A stretch of 64,000 bases of DNA, taken from contig JXTB01000397.1 in the NCBI GenBank assembly GCA_002914805.1, positions 40,603 through 104,602 of the forward strand. The letters run 5' to 3'. The notes beneath the pieces are model-generated. The model was not told the DNA's origin. It saw nothing but the letters and a program-made list of their open reading frames with translations, and searched no databases. A program made the position numbers and the translations under genes. The DNA comes from Parasponia andersonii. Lineage: Eukaryota > Streptophyta > Magnoliopsida > Rosales > Cannabaceae. Below, piece by piece: positions 1 to 11,784 of this stretch; position 1 is the stretch's first letter, and each line of letters begins with the position of its first letter.

Positions 1-159
1 AACTGTGGGAGAGGTTCACAGGATGAAATTCCAAATACTTTATCAAAATGGACTGTTTACAAAACTAAAACTTTTTAGACACTTTTCAAATAAATCATGG
101 AATTTCCCATCTTTGTGAAATTTCCCTTCTGCCACTGGCCCGGATTTTGGGTCGTGATA
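1..159 (+). repeat. 3' end of left LTR, gypsy-1 (Tekay-like), truncated by window edge
   Basis: This stretch is repeated at 7000-7157, with about ten differences in my hand alignment, so the two are the ends of a pair of LTRs. It ends GGGTCGTGATA, where the right copy ends GGGTCGTGACA, so the terminal CA has mutated to TA. The primer binding site follows eight bases later. Most of this LTR lies left of the window. Confidence 0.9.
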
Positions 160-166
160 GAAATTG

Positions 167-178
167 TGGTATCAGAGC
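167..178 (+). other. Primer binding site, tRNA-iMet type (gypsy-1)
   Basis: TGGTATCAGAGC is complementary to the 3' end of plant initiator methionine tRNA and lies just inside the left LTR. This is where minus-strand DNA synthesis of the retrotransposon would be primed. It confirms a plus-strand element. Confidence 0.9.
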
Positions 179-256
179 TTTGAGTTTAATAGCTCAGACG
201 TATCGCCATTACACTAGACTAAAGTTATTTTATGACAAGCATGCATCATTATCTCA

Positions 257-281
257 CTAACAGCTTGGCATATTATTTCAG
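257..281 (+). promoter_or_regulatory. Candidate branch site and 3' splice acceptor before gag
   Basis: CTAAC at 257-261 fits the plant branch-site consensus CTRAY. It is followed, about 20 nt downstream, by a pyrimidine-biased stretch ending TTTCAG at 281. The gag start ATG is at 292. The related element at 17734-20428 has the same arrangement (CTGAC, then TACAG, then ATGCC) at the same distance. A matching donor is visible in the LTRs. Splicing itself is inferred. Confidence 0.5.
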
Positions 282-291
282 ACTTGTAAGG

Positions 292-1460
292 ATGCCTCCT
301 AGAAGAGTTCCGAGGCACCAGTCAGGTGCCGAACCTCCTCAACGTCCAGATTTCTCTCATCTGATCGAGGCAATGCAGCAGGCATTTGCCCAGATGAGCA
401 ACCCAGACTATCAGCCTCCAGCTCTGAGGGCACGTCAGCTGGATCAGTCAGATTACCTCCAGCGATTCATGCGCCTCCAGCCAGGGCAGTTTGACGGGAG
501 ACCAGATTCTCTCGCGACAATTGCTTGGTTGCGTGAGATGGAGAGGCATTTTCGGTCCCTTGGTGTTCTAGTAGAGTTTTGGGCAATCTTTGCCATTACC
601 CGTCTGTCTGGGAGTGCCATTCATTGGTAGGAGACTGTGGAGCAGATGCAGGATGTTGTGGGTCTTACTTGGGAAGGCTTTAAGCGGATTTTCAGGGCTC
701 AGTATGCCAATGAGGATCAACAGGATGAGATTATGAATCGGTTTGAGACTTTGGTCCAAGGTAACAGAACGGTTAATGAGTACCTGATTGAGTTCACTGA
801 GTTGGCAAGTGTTGCCCTTGACCTAAGTACGAGTGAGAAGTCCCGAGTTGCAAAGTTCAGAATTTGTCTGAACCGGAACATTTTCAATAGGATTGGCACT
901 CAGACTTTCTATACTCTTCCTGAGATTGCAGTAGCTACCCAGCGGGCAGAGGCCATCGAAGAAGGATTGGATTCCAGGAGGAACGAGCGGAGAGGAAATG
1001 ACAGAAAAGCCACCAGAAGGAACCAGGGACAGTGCTCAGCCCAGGGTACCCTGAACAGTGGGTGCTCGAACAGTAGTGGCTCTTAAGGGGGCGGCAGAGT
1101 TAGTTCTTATGGAGGATGTTTCATTTGTGGCTAGCTGGGTCACCGGAAGAAAGAGTGTCCTACTCGTCTACGGAAATCTCCTCTTTCTCAACCGCAGGGG
1201 AGCTAGTCAGGTTCTGTTCCGTATCAGAACACTCAGGCAAGGCCACAATAGTCACAGGGTGCTTCGCAGACTTTTACTTCCCTTCAGCCTTATCAGCATC
1301 AGTACCACCCTCAGGGTTATACTCAGAACTTTCTGGCTCCTCAGGCCTCAGGGAGTCAGAGTGGGCACGGTTATGGCAGTAGTGGTCCAGGATCCAGCAG
1401 CAGCCGACCTGGTCAGGAGAGAAGAAACAAAGGGAAAGGAAAGGTAACAGGCTAAGCCTA
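292..1460 (+). pseudogene. gypsy-1 gag (decayed)
   Basis: Capsid-nucleocapsid polyprotein of a Ty3/gypsy element, which would package the element RNA. The start MPPRR at 292 is chosen because the related element begins MPLKR at the equivalent place after a conserved acceptor. The retrotransposon-gag region runs to about 950, with motifs such as FDGRPDSLATIAWLREME and LTWEGFKRIFRAQY. A CCHC zinc knuckle is encoded at 1117-1158 (CFIC...GH...C). The frame is broken by TAG at 628, TAA at 1084 and TAG at 1132 (inside the knuckle). A frame change follows before the protease. Not functional as read. Confidence 0.85.
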
Positions 1461-1499
1461 TGCTTTTACTGGAGCCGACGACACTCAGGATCGCACCGG

Positions 1500-4400
1500 T
1501 CGAGGTGTTGTTGACGGTATGATCCTTATTTTACACTCTTGGGCACATTTTTTGTTTGATACTGGTGTATCTCATTCATTCATATCTTTATTGTTTGCTC
1601 AACTGTTGGGGTTGGAATTTTCTAATTTGGATTATGTATTGACATTGGTACACCTTTGGGAGGAGTAGCCGATGTGTCTAGTGTGTGTAAGTCTTGTCAG
1701 GTTGTGATTGGTGATAGAAAGCTTTTTGCTGATTTGATTGTGTTACCAATGGGACAGTACGACGTAATACTCGGTATAGATTAGTTGTCAAAATATCGAG
1801 CGGTTGTAGACTGTCATACGAAGCGGATGACTCTTTTTCCTAGTGATGGATATCCCATTGTCTATCAGGCTGGGATGAGTTCGTTGAAGCCTAGTCCTAT
1901 TCTGAAAGCGTGTATGGGTGGAAGAAAGAAACTTGAGTATTATGGGAACTTGTTTGCCATAGATGGCGAGGTGAGGATAGACGATCAAGACCCATGGATT
2001 TCGGTGGTGTGTGAGTATTCGGAGGTATTTCCTGAAGACTTACTGGGGTCACCACCTGATAGGGAGATCAAGTTCTGTATTGAGCTAGTTCCTGGAGCTC
2101 AGCTAGTTTCTATTCCAGCCTATCGCATGGCACCTGCTGAGATGGAAGAATTAGGAGAACAGTTGGACGATTTGCTTTCCAAGGGCTTTATTCATAGTAG
2201 CACTTCTCCTTGGGGTGCTCCTGTTTTGTTTGCAAAGAAAGCTGATGGTTTGTTGAGACTTTGTGTGGACTATAGAAAGTTGAATTAGTTGACGGTGAAG
2301 AACAAGTATCCTTTGCCAAGGATAGATGAGTTGTTTGATCAACTCGGTAGTTCAAGGTTCTTCTCTAAGATTGACTTGAGATCCTGTTATCATCAGTTGA
2401 AGATAAGAGAGGATAATATACCTAAGACAGCATTCAGAACCCAATATAGTCACTTTGAGTTTCTAGTGATGCCATTTGGTTTGACGAATGCCCCTGCAGC
2501 CTTTATGGATCTCATGAATCGGATTTTTAGGCTGTTTTTGGATCGTTTTGTGGTTATGTTCATCGACGACATCCTGGTGTATTCCAAGACTCGAGAAGAG
2601 CATGCCGAACATCTGGGGATAGTACTCAAGACCCTGAGAAATCATCAGTTGTACGCCAAGAAATCGAAGTGTGACTTTTAGATGTCAGAAGTGAAGTTCT
2701 TGGGCCATGTGATTTCTCACGGAGGTATTTCAGTCGATCCTGCTAAGATCAAAGCTGCTCTGGAATGGAAAAGACCGAGAAATGTGATGGAGGTACGTAG
2801 TTTCCTTGGATTGGTAGACTACTACCATTGTTTTGTGCAAGATTTCTCGAGAATTGCTTTCCTTTGACGAAGTTGACCAGGAAGGATGTTAAGTTTGTTT
2901 GGGATCACGAAAGTGAAGAAGCTTTTATCAGGTTGAAGCAGAGTTTAATAACCACACTTGTTCTTACTGTTCCTGATAGTAACGAGCCTTATGTGGTGTA
3001 TACCGATGCTTCGAAGATGGGTTTGGGACGTGTCTTGATGCAGAATGGTCGAGTTGTGGCTTATGCTTCTCGTCAGTTGAAGTCGCATAAAAAGAACTAT
3101 CCCACCCATGATCTGGAACTTGCAGCAGTAATCTTTGCATTGAAGATTTGGAGATGTTACTTGTATGGTATGAAGTTCGACATATTCTTCAATCATAAGA
3201 GTTTGAAGTATCTCTTTATCCAGAAGGATCTGAATTTGAGACAATGAAGATGGGTTGAGTATATGAAGGATTATGACTTCGACCTACAGTATCATCCTAG
3301 TAAGGCGAACGTTGTAGCCAATGCACTGAGTAGGAAGTCTTGTGGTGTACTAGCTGTACTAGTGTTCCAAGATTGGAAAAACTCAGTTGCGATTGGTGAC
3401 TATAACTTGCAGTACTTCGAGAATAAAGGTGTTGCTTGCCTGAGCAACATTGTGATTTCACCATCTCTTCTCCATACTGTCCAGCAGAGTCAGTGGCAAG
3501 ACAAGGAGTTGAGGACAACCTGGAACCAACTTCAGAATGGTGAACAATTAGATGGTTGGAGCACTAACAGAGAAGGGTTTTTGCTTTTCAGTGGGAAGTT
3601 GGCTGTAGCTAATGACCCTAATCTTCGAGAAACCATTCTAACAGAGGCTCACAAATCAAGGTTCGCAGTACATCCAGGTAGTACTAAGATGTACCGGGAC
3701 TTGAAGCGGCAGTATTGGTGGAAAGGTATGAAGAGGGATGTGGCTACTTTTGTGGCTAAGTGTTTGACTTGTCAATGAGTCAAGGCTGAACACCAGAGAC
3801 CAACTGGATTACTTCAGCCGTTGCCAATTCCGGAGTGGAAGTGGGACAAGATCATGATGGACTTCGTGACCAGTTTGCTGAAGACCTTGAGAAAGAATGA
3901 CGCAATTTGGATGATAGTCAATCGGTTGACGAAGAGTGCTCACTTTATACCGATCCGGATTGACTACTCTCTCACTAAGCTCAGTAAACTATATGTGGAG
4001 AATATCATACGCTTGCATGGTGTGCCTTCAAGCATAGTTTCTGATAGAGATCTAAGATTTACTTCCAAGTTTTGGAGAGCCTTATAGAAAGCATTTGGTA
4101 CGCAGTTGGATATCAGTACAGCTCACCATCCTGAGACAGATGGTCAGTCTGAAAGGGCCATTCAGATTCTTGAGGACATACTACGTTGTTGCATACTGGA
4201 CTTTGGTGGGAATTGGGATGACCATCTTCCTTTAGTGGAATTTGCTTATAATAATAGTTACCAGACCAGTGTGGGTGTGGGTGTGGCTCCATATGAAGTG
4301 CTGTATAGGAGGTCGTGTAAATCGCCTTTGTGTTGGGCAGAACCAGAAGAGCATGTTACTCTCAGACCTGAACTGATTGAGGAGACTACTAGGAAGATCA

Positions 4401-4900
4401 AGGATATCCAAGAGAGACTCAAGGAGATTCAGAGTTGCCAGAAGAGTTATGCTGACCCTAAGAAGCGTGAGGTAGAGTTCGATACTGGTGATTCTGTGTT
4501 CTTGAAAGTGACTCCAAGACGTGGTGTTACAAGATTTGGAGTTAGGGGTAAACTTGCTCCAAGGTATATTAGTCTCTTTGAGATCACTGAGAGGATTGGA
4601 CCAGTGCCATATCGCTTGAATCTACCTGCACAGTTAGGCCACATGCATAATGTGTTTCACGTGTCGATGTTGAAGAAGTACACACCGGACGGATCTCATG
4701 TTATCTAGTACGTTCATGTACCAATCCAAGAAGATGTATCCTATGAAGAATAGCCTGTTCGTTTGTTGGCTAGAGAGTTGAAGGTACTTCGCAACAGAGA
4801 GATCCCACTTGTCAAGATGATTTGGGAACATCACAAAGAAGACGAGGCTACTTGGGAACTCGAGACAGAGATATACGAGAAGTACCCTCATTTGTTTAAC
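1500..4900 (+). pseudogene. gypsy-1 pol: protease, RT, RNase H, integrase, chromodomain (decayed)
   Basis: Domain order PR-RT-RH-INT-chromodomain is that of Ty3/gypsy chromoviruses, and the wording of RT and INT resembles the Tekay/Del lineage. The protease active site FDTGVSHSF is near 1555-1585. RT has [22 protein letters not shown] and the FIDDILVYS catalytic box near 2560. RNase H starts with YTDAS near 3000, but the usual DHKSLKYL reads NHKSLKYL. The integrase zinc finger lies near 3640-3775 and the core has MDFVTSL, and HPETDGQSERAIQ near 4130. A chromodomain-like tail (WEHHKEDEATWE) ends near 4895. In-frame stops lie at 1782, 2286, 2679, 3245, 3776, 4085, 4706 and 4751, with a frameshift near 2862. 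The element cannot encode active enzymes itself. Confidence 0.9.
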
Positions 4901-4969
4901 TTTCAGTTAGAAATTGTATTGTGATGGAAACCTTGACTTGTATTTTGAATTTCGGGACGAAATTCTTTT

Positions 4970-4982
4970 GTGGAGGGGAGAA
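4970..4982 (+). other. Polypurine tract (gypsy-1)
   Basis: GTGGAGGGGAGAA lies immediately before the TGTAAAAACC start of the right LTR. This is the expected plus-strand primer position and fixes the LTR boundary at 4983. Confidence 0.85.
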
Positions 4983-7157
4983 TGTAAAAACCCGGATTTT
5001 GGGAGGGTAATTTGGATATTTTATCAATTCTCCGGACATAATATTGTGGGGATTAATTTGCAAAAGTCTTGTGCAGATGGACTAAATTGTAAATTTTTGG
5101 GGGACTAAATTGATAGAAATTTGAAATTTTGGGACTTATGTGCAATTTTTAAAAATTTGCACATCCCATTCAAAACAGGCCACGTGGCCTGTTCACTTAT
5201 TTCTCTTCTCTCCCTTTTTTCCCCGATTTCTCTCTATTCTCTCTCAGCTCTCTCGGCCGCACCACCGCAGGACGTCGCCGAGCCGCTGCCAGCCACCGTC
5301 CATCCGCACCACCGACCGTCGTCGAGTTACCAGGCCGTACCGAAGCTCCGCCACCGACGACGTCTGCATCGCCAGAAATCTCCAAAGAGGCGGAATCGGT
5401 TTTTTCGTCACCGGCGACGATTCCGGCCACCATTTGACCTCCAACCAGTCCCGTTGGATTCATCTCGCCTCAAGGATCATCAAGGTATATATATCTCAAC
5501 TCCATTTTGTCCGGATTGAAAGTTGTCATTTTTGGGCATTTCGAGTTTATGGTTGTTGTTTTTAATCCGGCTGTTGGATTGTTTTTTTGAGTTCATTTTT
5601 GGAATGTACTCGGAAAATGGAGAAATTTGATATATATATTGTGTGGTTTGGAGATTGGCACAAAAATCGAGATCGGATGGTCGAGATTTGCCTCATTTTG
5701 CGTGCCATCGGTCCGGTGTAGACCCGGACCAGAATTGGACAAATTATATGTCTAACCTAGCTATTTTGGGTGCTAGGAATTCAGTGAAGAGGTTCGTTTG
5801 CAAAATTGAAGCTCCAGTGAGAAGTTGACTTTTCACAAGAGGATGATCGAGGGCTTGGAATTGGTTCCCAACCCTCCGGGCGATCGTCAATGGCCCCTTG
5901 AGAACTCAATAGCGTGGTATCACTATTCTGGTGAGGTAGGGGTTTAGTTACCTTCGTTTTATACCGTTTTTGAGTTAAAACTTATTTTTTGCAGCATATA
6001 AGAACAAGTGTGCTTTTAATGATTTGAATTATATGTGATGGAATAGGTTGTATAAGATATATACTGTACTGTTCTGGGAATTTGCTGTGTGCAGGTTATT
6101 TTGGGTATATCAAAAATAGGGCCGTTATGCTGTCCGTTTTTCTATAAAACCCTATTACGCATGTTTTACTGAAAAACCAGAGTATAGTAGTTTTTACACT
6201 TCAGTTCTATATTGCACGTGTCATAGGATCATACATGAGAACTGTGTTAGCATCGTGGGTGTTACAGTATGGCAATGCATGCCCCACCGTCGGTGAAAGT
6301 TCGTAAACTCGCGCGGGATTTTGTTACTTCTAATTACGTCCCCATTTGGCAGGCGTAGGCAATTCGGTTGCCCCTCCAGATTTGGTAGGCGGCACACGGG
6401 TGTCCCCTCCGGGTATGGGCTTAGGTGTCAGGCAGGCTGTTAGGCATACTTAGTGCCATCATCCTGAGTTTCCACAGATGAGAGGATGAGAGCTCGTGGG
6501 TATTGGTTGATTTATATCATGTGCATATGGATTGATGGTTTTGCTTACACTGTTATATATATATGGGCTCCCAGTTTGGATTATATATATATATGTGTGT
6601 GTAAGTTTTGGAATTGAACTAACCATGCAGGAGTTTTCCATCACTGAACTGTTTTTCTTCGAGGTAACTATTTTCCTACTGGGCATTGTATGCTTAGCCC
6701 CCCCTTCTTCCCTTCCTTAGGTGGTGTTCAGTGCGATCTTGGTAATTAGGAGGAGTAAGAGGTCATCTTGACTGTAGTTCATTTCTTGGTAATACTAGAA
6801 GTCTACTGTTGTGGTGTTTGGACTGTTTGGGGTTTTGTATTAGCATTGAACCAAGATTACTACTTTCTATTTTGTCTGTAAACTTATGTATGCCATTCTG
6901 GGATTTAACTTGTTGTTGTAGATGATGATGATGCTTGGACTTATATTTAATTTTCCCGTTTTTCAATTATTATTCGGTCTATGTTTAATAGTGTATACGA
7001 ACTGTGGGTGAGGTTCAAAGATGAAATTCCAAATACTTTATCAAAATGAACTGTTTACAAAACTAAAACTTTTTAGATACTTTTCAAATAAATCATGGAA
7101 TTTCTCATCTTTGTGAAATTTCCCTTCTGCTACTGGCCCGAGTTTTGGGTCGTGACA
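4983..7157 (+). repeat. Right LTR of gypsy-1 (2175 bp)
   Basis: Runs from TGTAAAAACCCGG to GGGTCGTGACA (TG...CA ends), preceded by a polypurine tract. The last 158 bp match the left LTR. A GC-rich block at about 5250-5460 stands out from the AT-rich surroundings and recurs in the three other LTRs of this family in the window. A donor-like AAG/GTATAT at 5482-5490 follows it. The block at 6470-6500 (GATGAGAGGATGAGAGCTC) is also shared with the LTR at 31605. ORFs of 130-140 codons in the GC-rich block lack recognisable domains and I do not call them genes. Confidence 0.88.
5174..5193. promoter_or_regulatory. 20-bp perfect palindrome with G-box core in LTR
   Basis: AACAGGCCAC is followed directly by its reverse complement GTGGCCTGTT. 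The centre is CACGTG, the G-box bound by plant bZIP and bHLH factors. It lies about 190 bp into the LTR, upstream of a CT-rich stretch and the GC-rich block, a plausible U3 promoter position. Function is inferred. Confidence 0.5.
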
Positions 7158-8647
7158 AACTATATGAGTGCATAGTATTATTTCAAAGCAAATAGGAATA
7201 AACAAAGAGAATAGATCTAATACCTCTTGTAACCTATCAGCAGATCCTAACTTTATTGTCTTCTAAACCACGATTTTCTAATCCAAGCCTCAAGCGTAAC
7301 TAGATGAATGTGTGGGCGTTGCGTATAATTTCTTAAAACTCACACTTCAGACACTTGTAATTTTCTCAACACATGAGAATGTAAGAGTTTGTTTTACTGA
7401 TCTCTATTTTATAGAGGCTCTATATAAAATAANTCGTTTTTAGTCAGTTTCTCTATTTCTATATATCTAATTATCTGATAATTAGATTTTTTAAATTCAA
7501 AATTTAAATAAATTAATAAACTTATCTCTCCATAAATTTAAATTAATTAATTCAAAATTAATTAATTAATAACAAGTATTAATTACATATAGATAAACTA
7601 TTTATCTAGACAAAGTGTGCAGTAATAAAAATAATATAATATCCAGTACAGTGTTTGTAAGAGGTGGAATTGGAGACCTATGGACCTGTAATTCAAGCTG
7701 TAATAAATTATGACAATTAATTAAACTCCTTAATTAATTTGTCTAATTTATTAATTCCAGTATTACTCCACTAAAAATCTAGAATTGCACTCTTAAAATT
7801 ACAGAATTAATTTATTCAGAAAACATCGAGTAGTCTATCGATTTAATCATTACATGTAGTTCAATATTCCATAGACAATTCATAATTGGAGTTAAGTTAT
7901 ATTCTAATTACCTTTCCAATTACATCTTTATCCGTGTATACTATTGATTCTCTAATAAACAATTAATTTATAAATCTATTATAAATTATGCACTCAAATT
8001 GTTCAAGTCCTAAATCAATACACAAGGGAATCATCTTTCTAGCTTCCTAATGGAAGGAATATATTCCATATCTGTAAGCTACATTCCCAGCTACTCATCT
8101 CATCATGCTCCAAAGATACAAGTATTTCAGTTTATTTAGGAAACAAGAATTTAACAAGTATGTCAAAGAATATAATGTTATAAATAGGAGTCTATAACTA
8201 CTTTGGATTAAGATTAATCTACATATGATCATCTAGTGACATTATTTGAACTCTCAACAGTTAGCGAAATTTATGTGAGATTCAAACCATATCTGGTCCA
8301 GTCTTATATAATCAAATTATATAAAGTACCTCCATTATGATGTCAACACATCAATAGTCCAGATAAAATTATTACATTCTCAATGTTAATGAACCGTACT
8401 AATAATATTTAATTAAAGATTCCAAACTTTAATTAATTATTACGGACTATATTTAGTTTATTATCCATAAATTTAATCCTCATGTAGATAACACTTATAT
8501 ACTAAATTTGTGGTCACATAAATAAATTAGGGATTTTCTGATATTTAAAGACATACCAATTATACACAAATTCAAATAGAAAAATGTCATTTTATTAATT
8601 CAGTAAATATCCAAAATATACATGCTTTTAGGGTATAAATCCTAACA
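7158..8647 (-). repeat. Copia 3' LTR, remaining part
   Basis: Aligns with the LTR at 14252-17324 and ends with the same AAATCCTAACA terminus. AACTA at 7158-7162 is the candidate gypsy-1 target duplication. A single N at 7433 falls exactly where the other LTR has about 265 bp of TA-rich sequence. The roughly 1.2 kb block found at 15121-16311 in the other LTR is also absent here. Confidence 0.85.
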
Positions 8648-8661
8648 ATCTCCCACTTGCC
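8648..8661 (-). other. Copia polypurine tract
   Basis: Read on the minus strand this is GGCAAGTGGGAGAT, directly followed by the LTR start TGTTAGGATT. It is a typical copia plus-strand priming site. Confidence 0.8.
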
Positions 8662-10320
8662 CTAAAGCATGTGAGATATATCTCTCCATCCTAAACCCTC
8701 TAAGTGACTCTCAAAAGTCTTCACTAGAAGCGTTTTTGTAAAAGGATCAGCAATGTTGTTTTCGGATGCTATCTTCATAACGACCATATCTCCTCGATGT
8801 ACTATCTCTCTAATCAGATGATACTTCTTCTCTATATGCTTTCCTCTCTTGTGACTTCTTGGTTCTTTTGAATTCGCCACCGCTCCACTATTGTCGTAGT
8901 ATAAAGTCAATGGCTTATCTATATTTGGAACAACTTCCAAATCAGTAAAGAACTTTCTGAGCCAAACTGCATCTTTAGCTGCTTCAAAAGCTGCTATGTA
9001 TTCTGCTTCCATAGCAGAATCGGCAGTGTTGGATTGTTTAACACTTCTCCAAATAATGGATCCTCCACCAAGAGTGAACACTGACCCAGACATCGACTTT
9101 CGAGTATTTTTGTCTGATTGAAAATCAAAATCAGTGTAGTCAGAAGGTATCAAGTCATGACTTGAATAAACCAGCATGTAATTTCTCGTTCTCCTTAGAT
9201 ACTTGAGAATATGCTTTATCGCTATCCAGTGATCTAATCTTGGATTTTATTGAAAATGACTGATTATCCCTACTGCGTAGCATATGTCAGGCCTAGTTTA
9301 TAACATTGCATACATAAGGCTACCATTTGCAGATGCATAAGGAACTCATCTCATATCCTCTTCCTCTTGAGGTGTCTTGGGACATTGCCTCCATGTCGAG
9401 AAGGTAACTATCCTTTCTTAGAGTTTTGCATCGAAAAATGAATGAGCACCTTATCAATATAAAATGCTTGAGATAGTGCCAAAAGTTTGTTCTTGCGATC
9501 TCGAATAATCTGGATCCCAAGCACATAACTTGCTTCTCCCAAATCTTTCATTTGGAATTACTCAGCTAGCCACTTCTTTATATTAGATAATATTTCCACA
9601 TCATTCCTATTGAGCAAAATATCATCTACATAAAGAACTAGAAAGACCACTTTCTTGTCTTTAATGTACTTATATATACAAGGTTCATCAATATTTTGAT
9701 CAAAACTATAAGATATAATCGTCTCATCAAACCTTACATTCCATGATCTTGAAGCTTGCTTAAGTCCATAAATGGACCTAAGTAGCTTAGAGATTTTTCA
9801 GCTTTTGGTCTTTAGCTACAAAACTTTCTTGTTGCACCATATAGATGCTTTCTTCAAGATAGCCATTCAAAAAAGCTGTCTTGACGTCCATTTGCCATAT
9901 TTCATAGTCTAAATATGTGGCAATGGATAAGAAGATACGTATAGATTTAAGCATGGCTACTGGCGAGAAATTCTCTTCATAATCAACTCCCTCTTTTTGG
10001 GTATAACCCTTTGCCACTAACCTTGCCTTGAACGTTTTAATTTTTCCATCTACACTTCTTTTTCTTTTATAGATCCATTTACATCTGATGGGCCTGACAT
10101 CTTCAGGTGGATCTATAAGTTCCCAGACAGAATTGGAATACATAGATTCCATTTCTTGGTTCATAGTCTCTTGATATTTTTCCTTATTGGAATCTTCCAT
10201 TGCATGCTTGTATGTCAATAGATCATCTTGGCTACTATCAGAAACATCAACATGTACTTCTCCAACTTCCCTGTAGTGAGCAGGTAGTCTAATAACCCTC
10301 CCACTACGTGGAGTTGCCAA
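8662..10320 (-). pseudogene. Copia reverse transcriptase and RNase H (decayed)
   Basis: On the minus strand the RT part begins near 10200 with a conserved block (WELIDPPEDVRPIRCKWIYK, KARLVAKGYTQKEGVDYEE, MDVKTAFLNGYLEESIYM). The YVDD catalytic box is encoded at 9620-9631. RNase H (9177-8662) has MSGSVFTLGGGSIIWRS, EAEYIAAFEAAKDAVWLRKF and ends NNIADPFTKTL, the usual copia C-terminus. The frame is interrupted several times between 9180 and 9790. The RNase H reading frame itself is open for 171 codons. Confidence 0.9.
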
Positions 10321-10425
10321 GATATTCTGATCTGAAATAGTGGTCTCATAATTTTATCGTTCAACAACTGTTGTTGGTTGTGATCTGATCTGATCAAAAA
10401 GTAATTCCTCTAGTACAACTTTACT

Positions 10426-11300
10426 TCAAAGTTTGAAATCTGTCATATAGTCATTTTCAAGAAAAGTGGCATTTGTTGATACAAATACCTTTTTCTCTTG
10501 AGGACTATAATACAAACCTCCTCTTGTACCTTTTGGATAACCTATAAATAAACAAACCTCTATATGTGGTTCTAGTTTCCCAATCTTTCCTTTCAGTATA
10601 TGTGCTGTGCACCCCCATATGCAGATGTGACGTAAACTAGGTTTGCACCCATTCCACAACTCTAAAGGTATCTTTTGGATAGACTTAGAAGGTACTATAT
10701 TTAAACATGTAAATAGCGGTTTATAATACATAACCCCAGAATGAGAGAGGTAAGGAAGAGTAGCTTATTATTGATCTAACCATATCAAGCAACGTTCGGT
10801 TTCTTATTTCTGCAACACCATTTTATTGTGGTGTTCCAGGTGCTGTGAGTTGGGATAGGATGTTATTCTCCAGCAAGTGATCCTTGAATTCATTATCAAG
10901 GTATTCACCCCCTCGTCTGATCAAAGAGTTTTTAATGACTTACCTAATTGCATTTCAGCTTCTGCTGTGAATTCTTTGAACTTTTCAAAGGTTTCAGATT
11001 TTCTTTGCATTAGGTATACGTATCCATATCATGAATAATCGTCAATAAATGTAACAAAGTATTCGTAACAAACTTTTGCTTGTATATTCAATAGACCACA
11101 TACATCACTATGCACAAGCTCAAGGGGTTCTTTAGCTCTTTTGCCCTTTGCTGAGAAAGGTCTCTTAGTCATTTTCCCTTCTAGACAAGATTCACAAATT
11201 GGTAAAGTACCAACTTTTAGCTCTTTTAAAGAACCATTCTTTACAAGTTTGTTTATCTTATCTAGATTGATATGCCCTAACCTAAGGTGTCAAAGATATG
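10426..11300 (-). pseudogene. Copia integrase (decayed)
   Basis: The GAG-pre-integrase region (HLRLGHINLDKINKLVKNG, CESCLEGKMTKRPF) is encoded near 11130-11300, followed by the core with FIDDYS. A one-base shift falls in the SD-GGEY catalytic block near 10900-10915. The C-terminal part (SIQKIPLELWNGCKPSLRHI, WGCTAHI) is open at 10426-10731. It would insert the cDNA copy into DNA; stops and the shift make it inactive. Confidence 0.88.
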
Positions 11301-11780
11301 TATCATCATCATGAGAAACTTTTTGCTTTTTAGGTTTGGGATGTCCTACTTTAAACATTTCAGTATTAAGCAGTGATTGTTCGTCTGACCTTAACATGTA
11401 AAGTCCATTCTCTATTTTTGTAGGACAAATATTTAAACCATTTCTAGAAATAATAATCTTATTATTAAGAAAAGAAACACTAAACATTTGTTCAAATAGC
11501 CTTGAAATAAAAGTCAAATTCCTATGAAAACAAGGAATAAAATAAACATTATTCAATAACAAAAATTTATTCTTAAAATGAAGACGGACGACTCTCACTG
11601 CTTTTGCTGAATCTTTAGCTCCATTGCCTACTCTCATCGTGAATTTCTCGTGGCAAGCTCCCTTGAAAATTAAGCATCTGAAAAGAAGAACAAACATGAT
11701 TAGTGGCTCCTGAATCAATCACCCAGGGAGATATCAAATAAATCTTCTTCCACTAAATAAGCTTCTAAAACAAGTAAATC
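11300..11780 (-). pseudogene. Copia aspartic protease (decayed)
   Basis: The active-site sequence reads WVIDSGATNHVC on the minus strand at about 11700-11725, the DSG form usual in copia elements. It is followed by the region around FTMRVGNGAKDSAKAVRVVRL, FLLLNNVYFIP and RNLTFISRL up to the integrase. A stop or frame change separates the active site from the downstream open segment (11290-11718). Confidence 0.82.
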
Positions 11781-11784
11781 ATAT

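Noticed and set aside
5121-5565. Two overlapping ORFs of 132 and 141 codons in the gypsy-1 LTR
   Set aside because: They lie in the GC-rich LTR block, are Pro/Arg/His-rich without domains, and have no counterpart frame in the other three LTRs.
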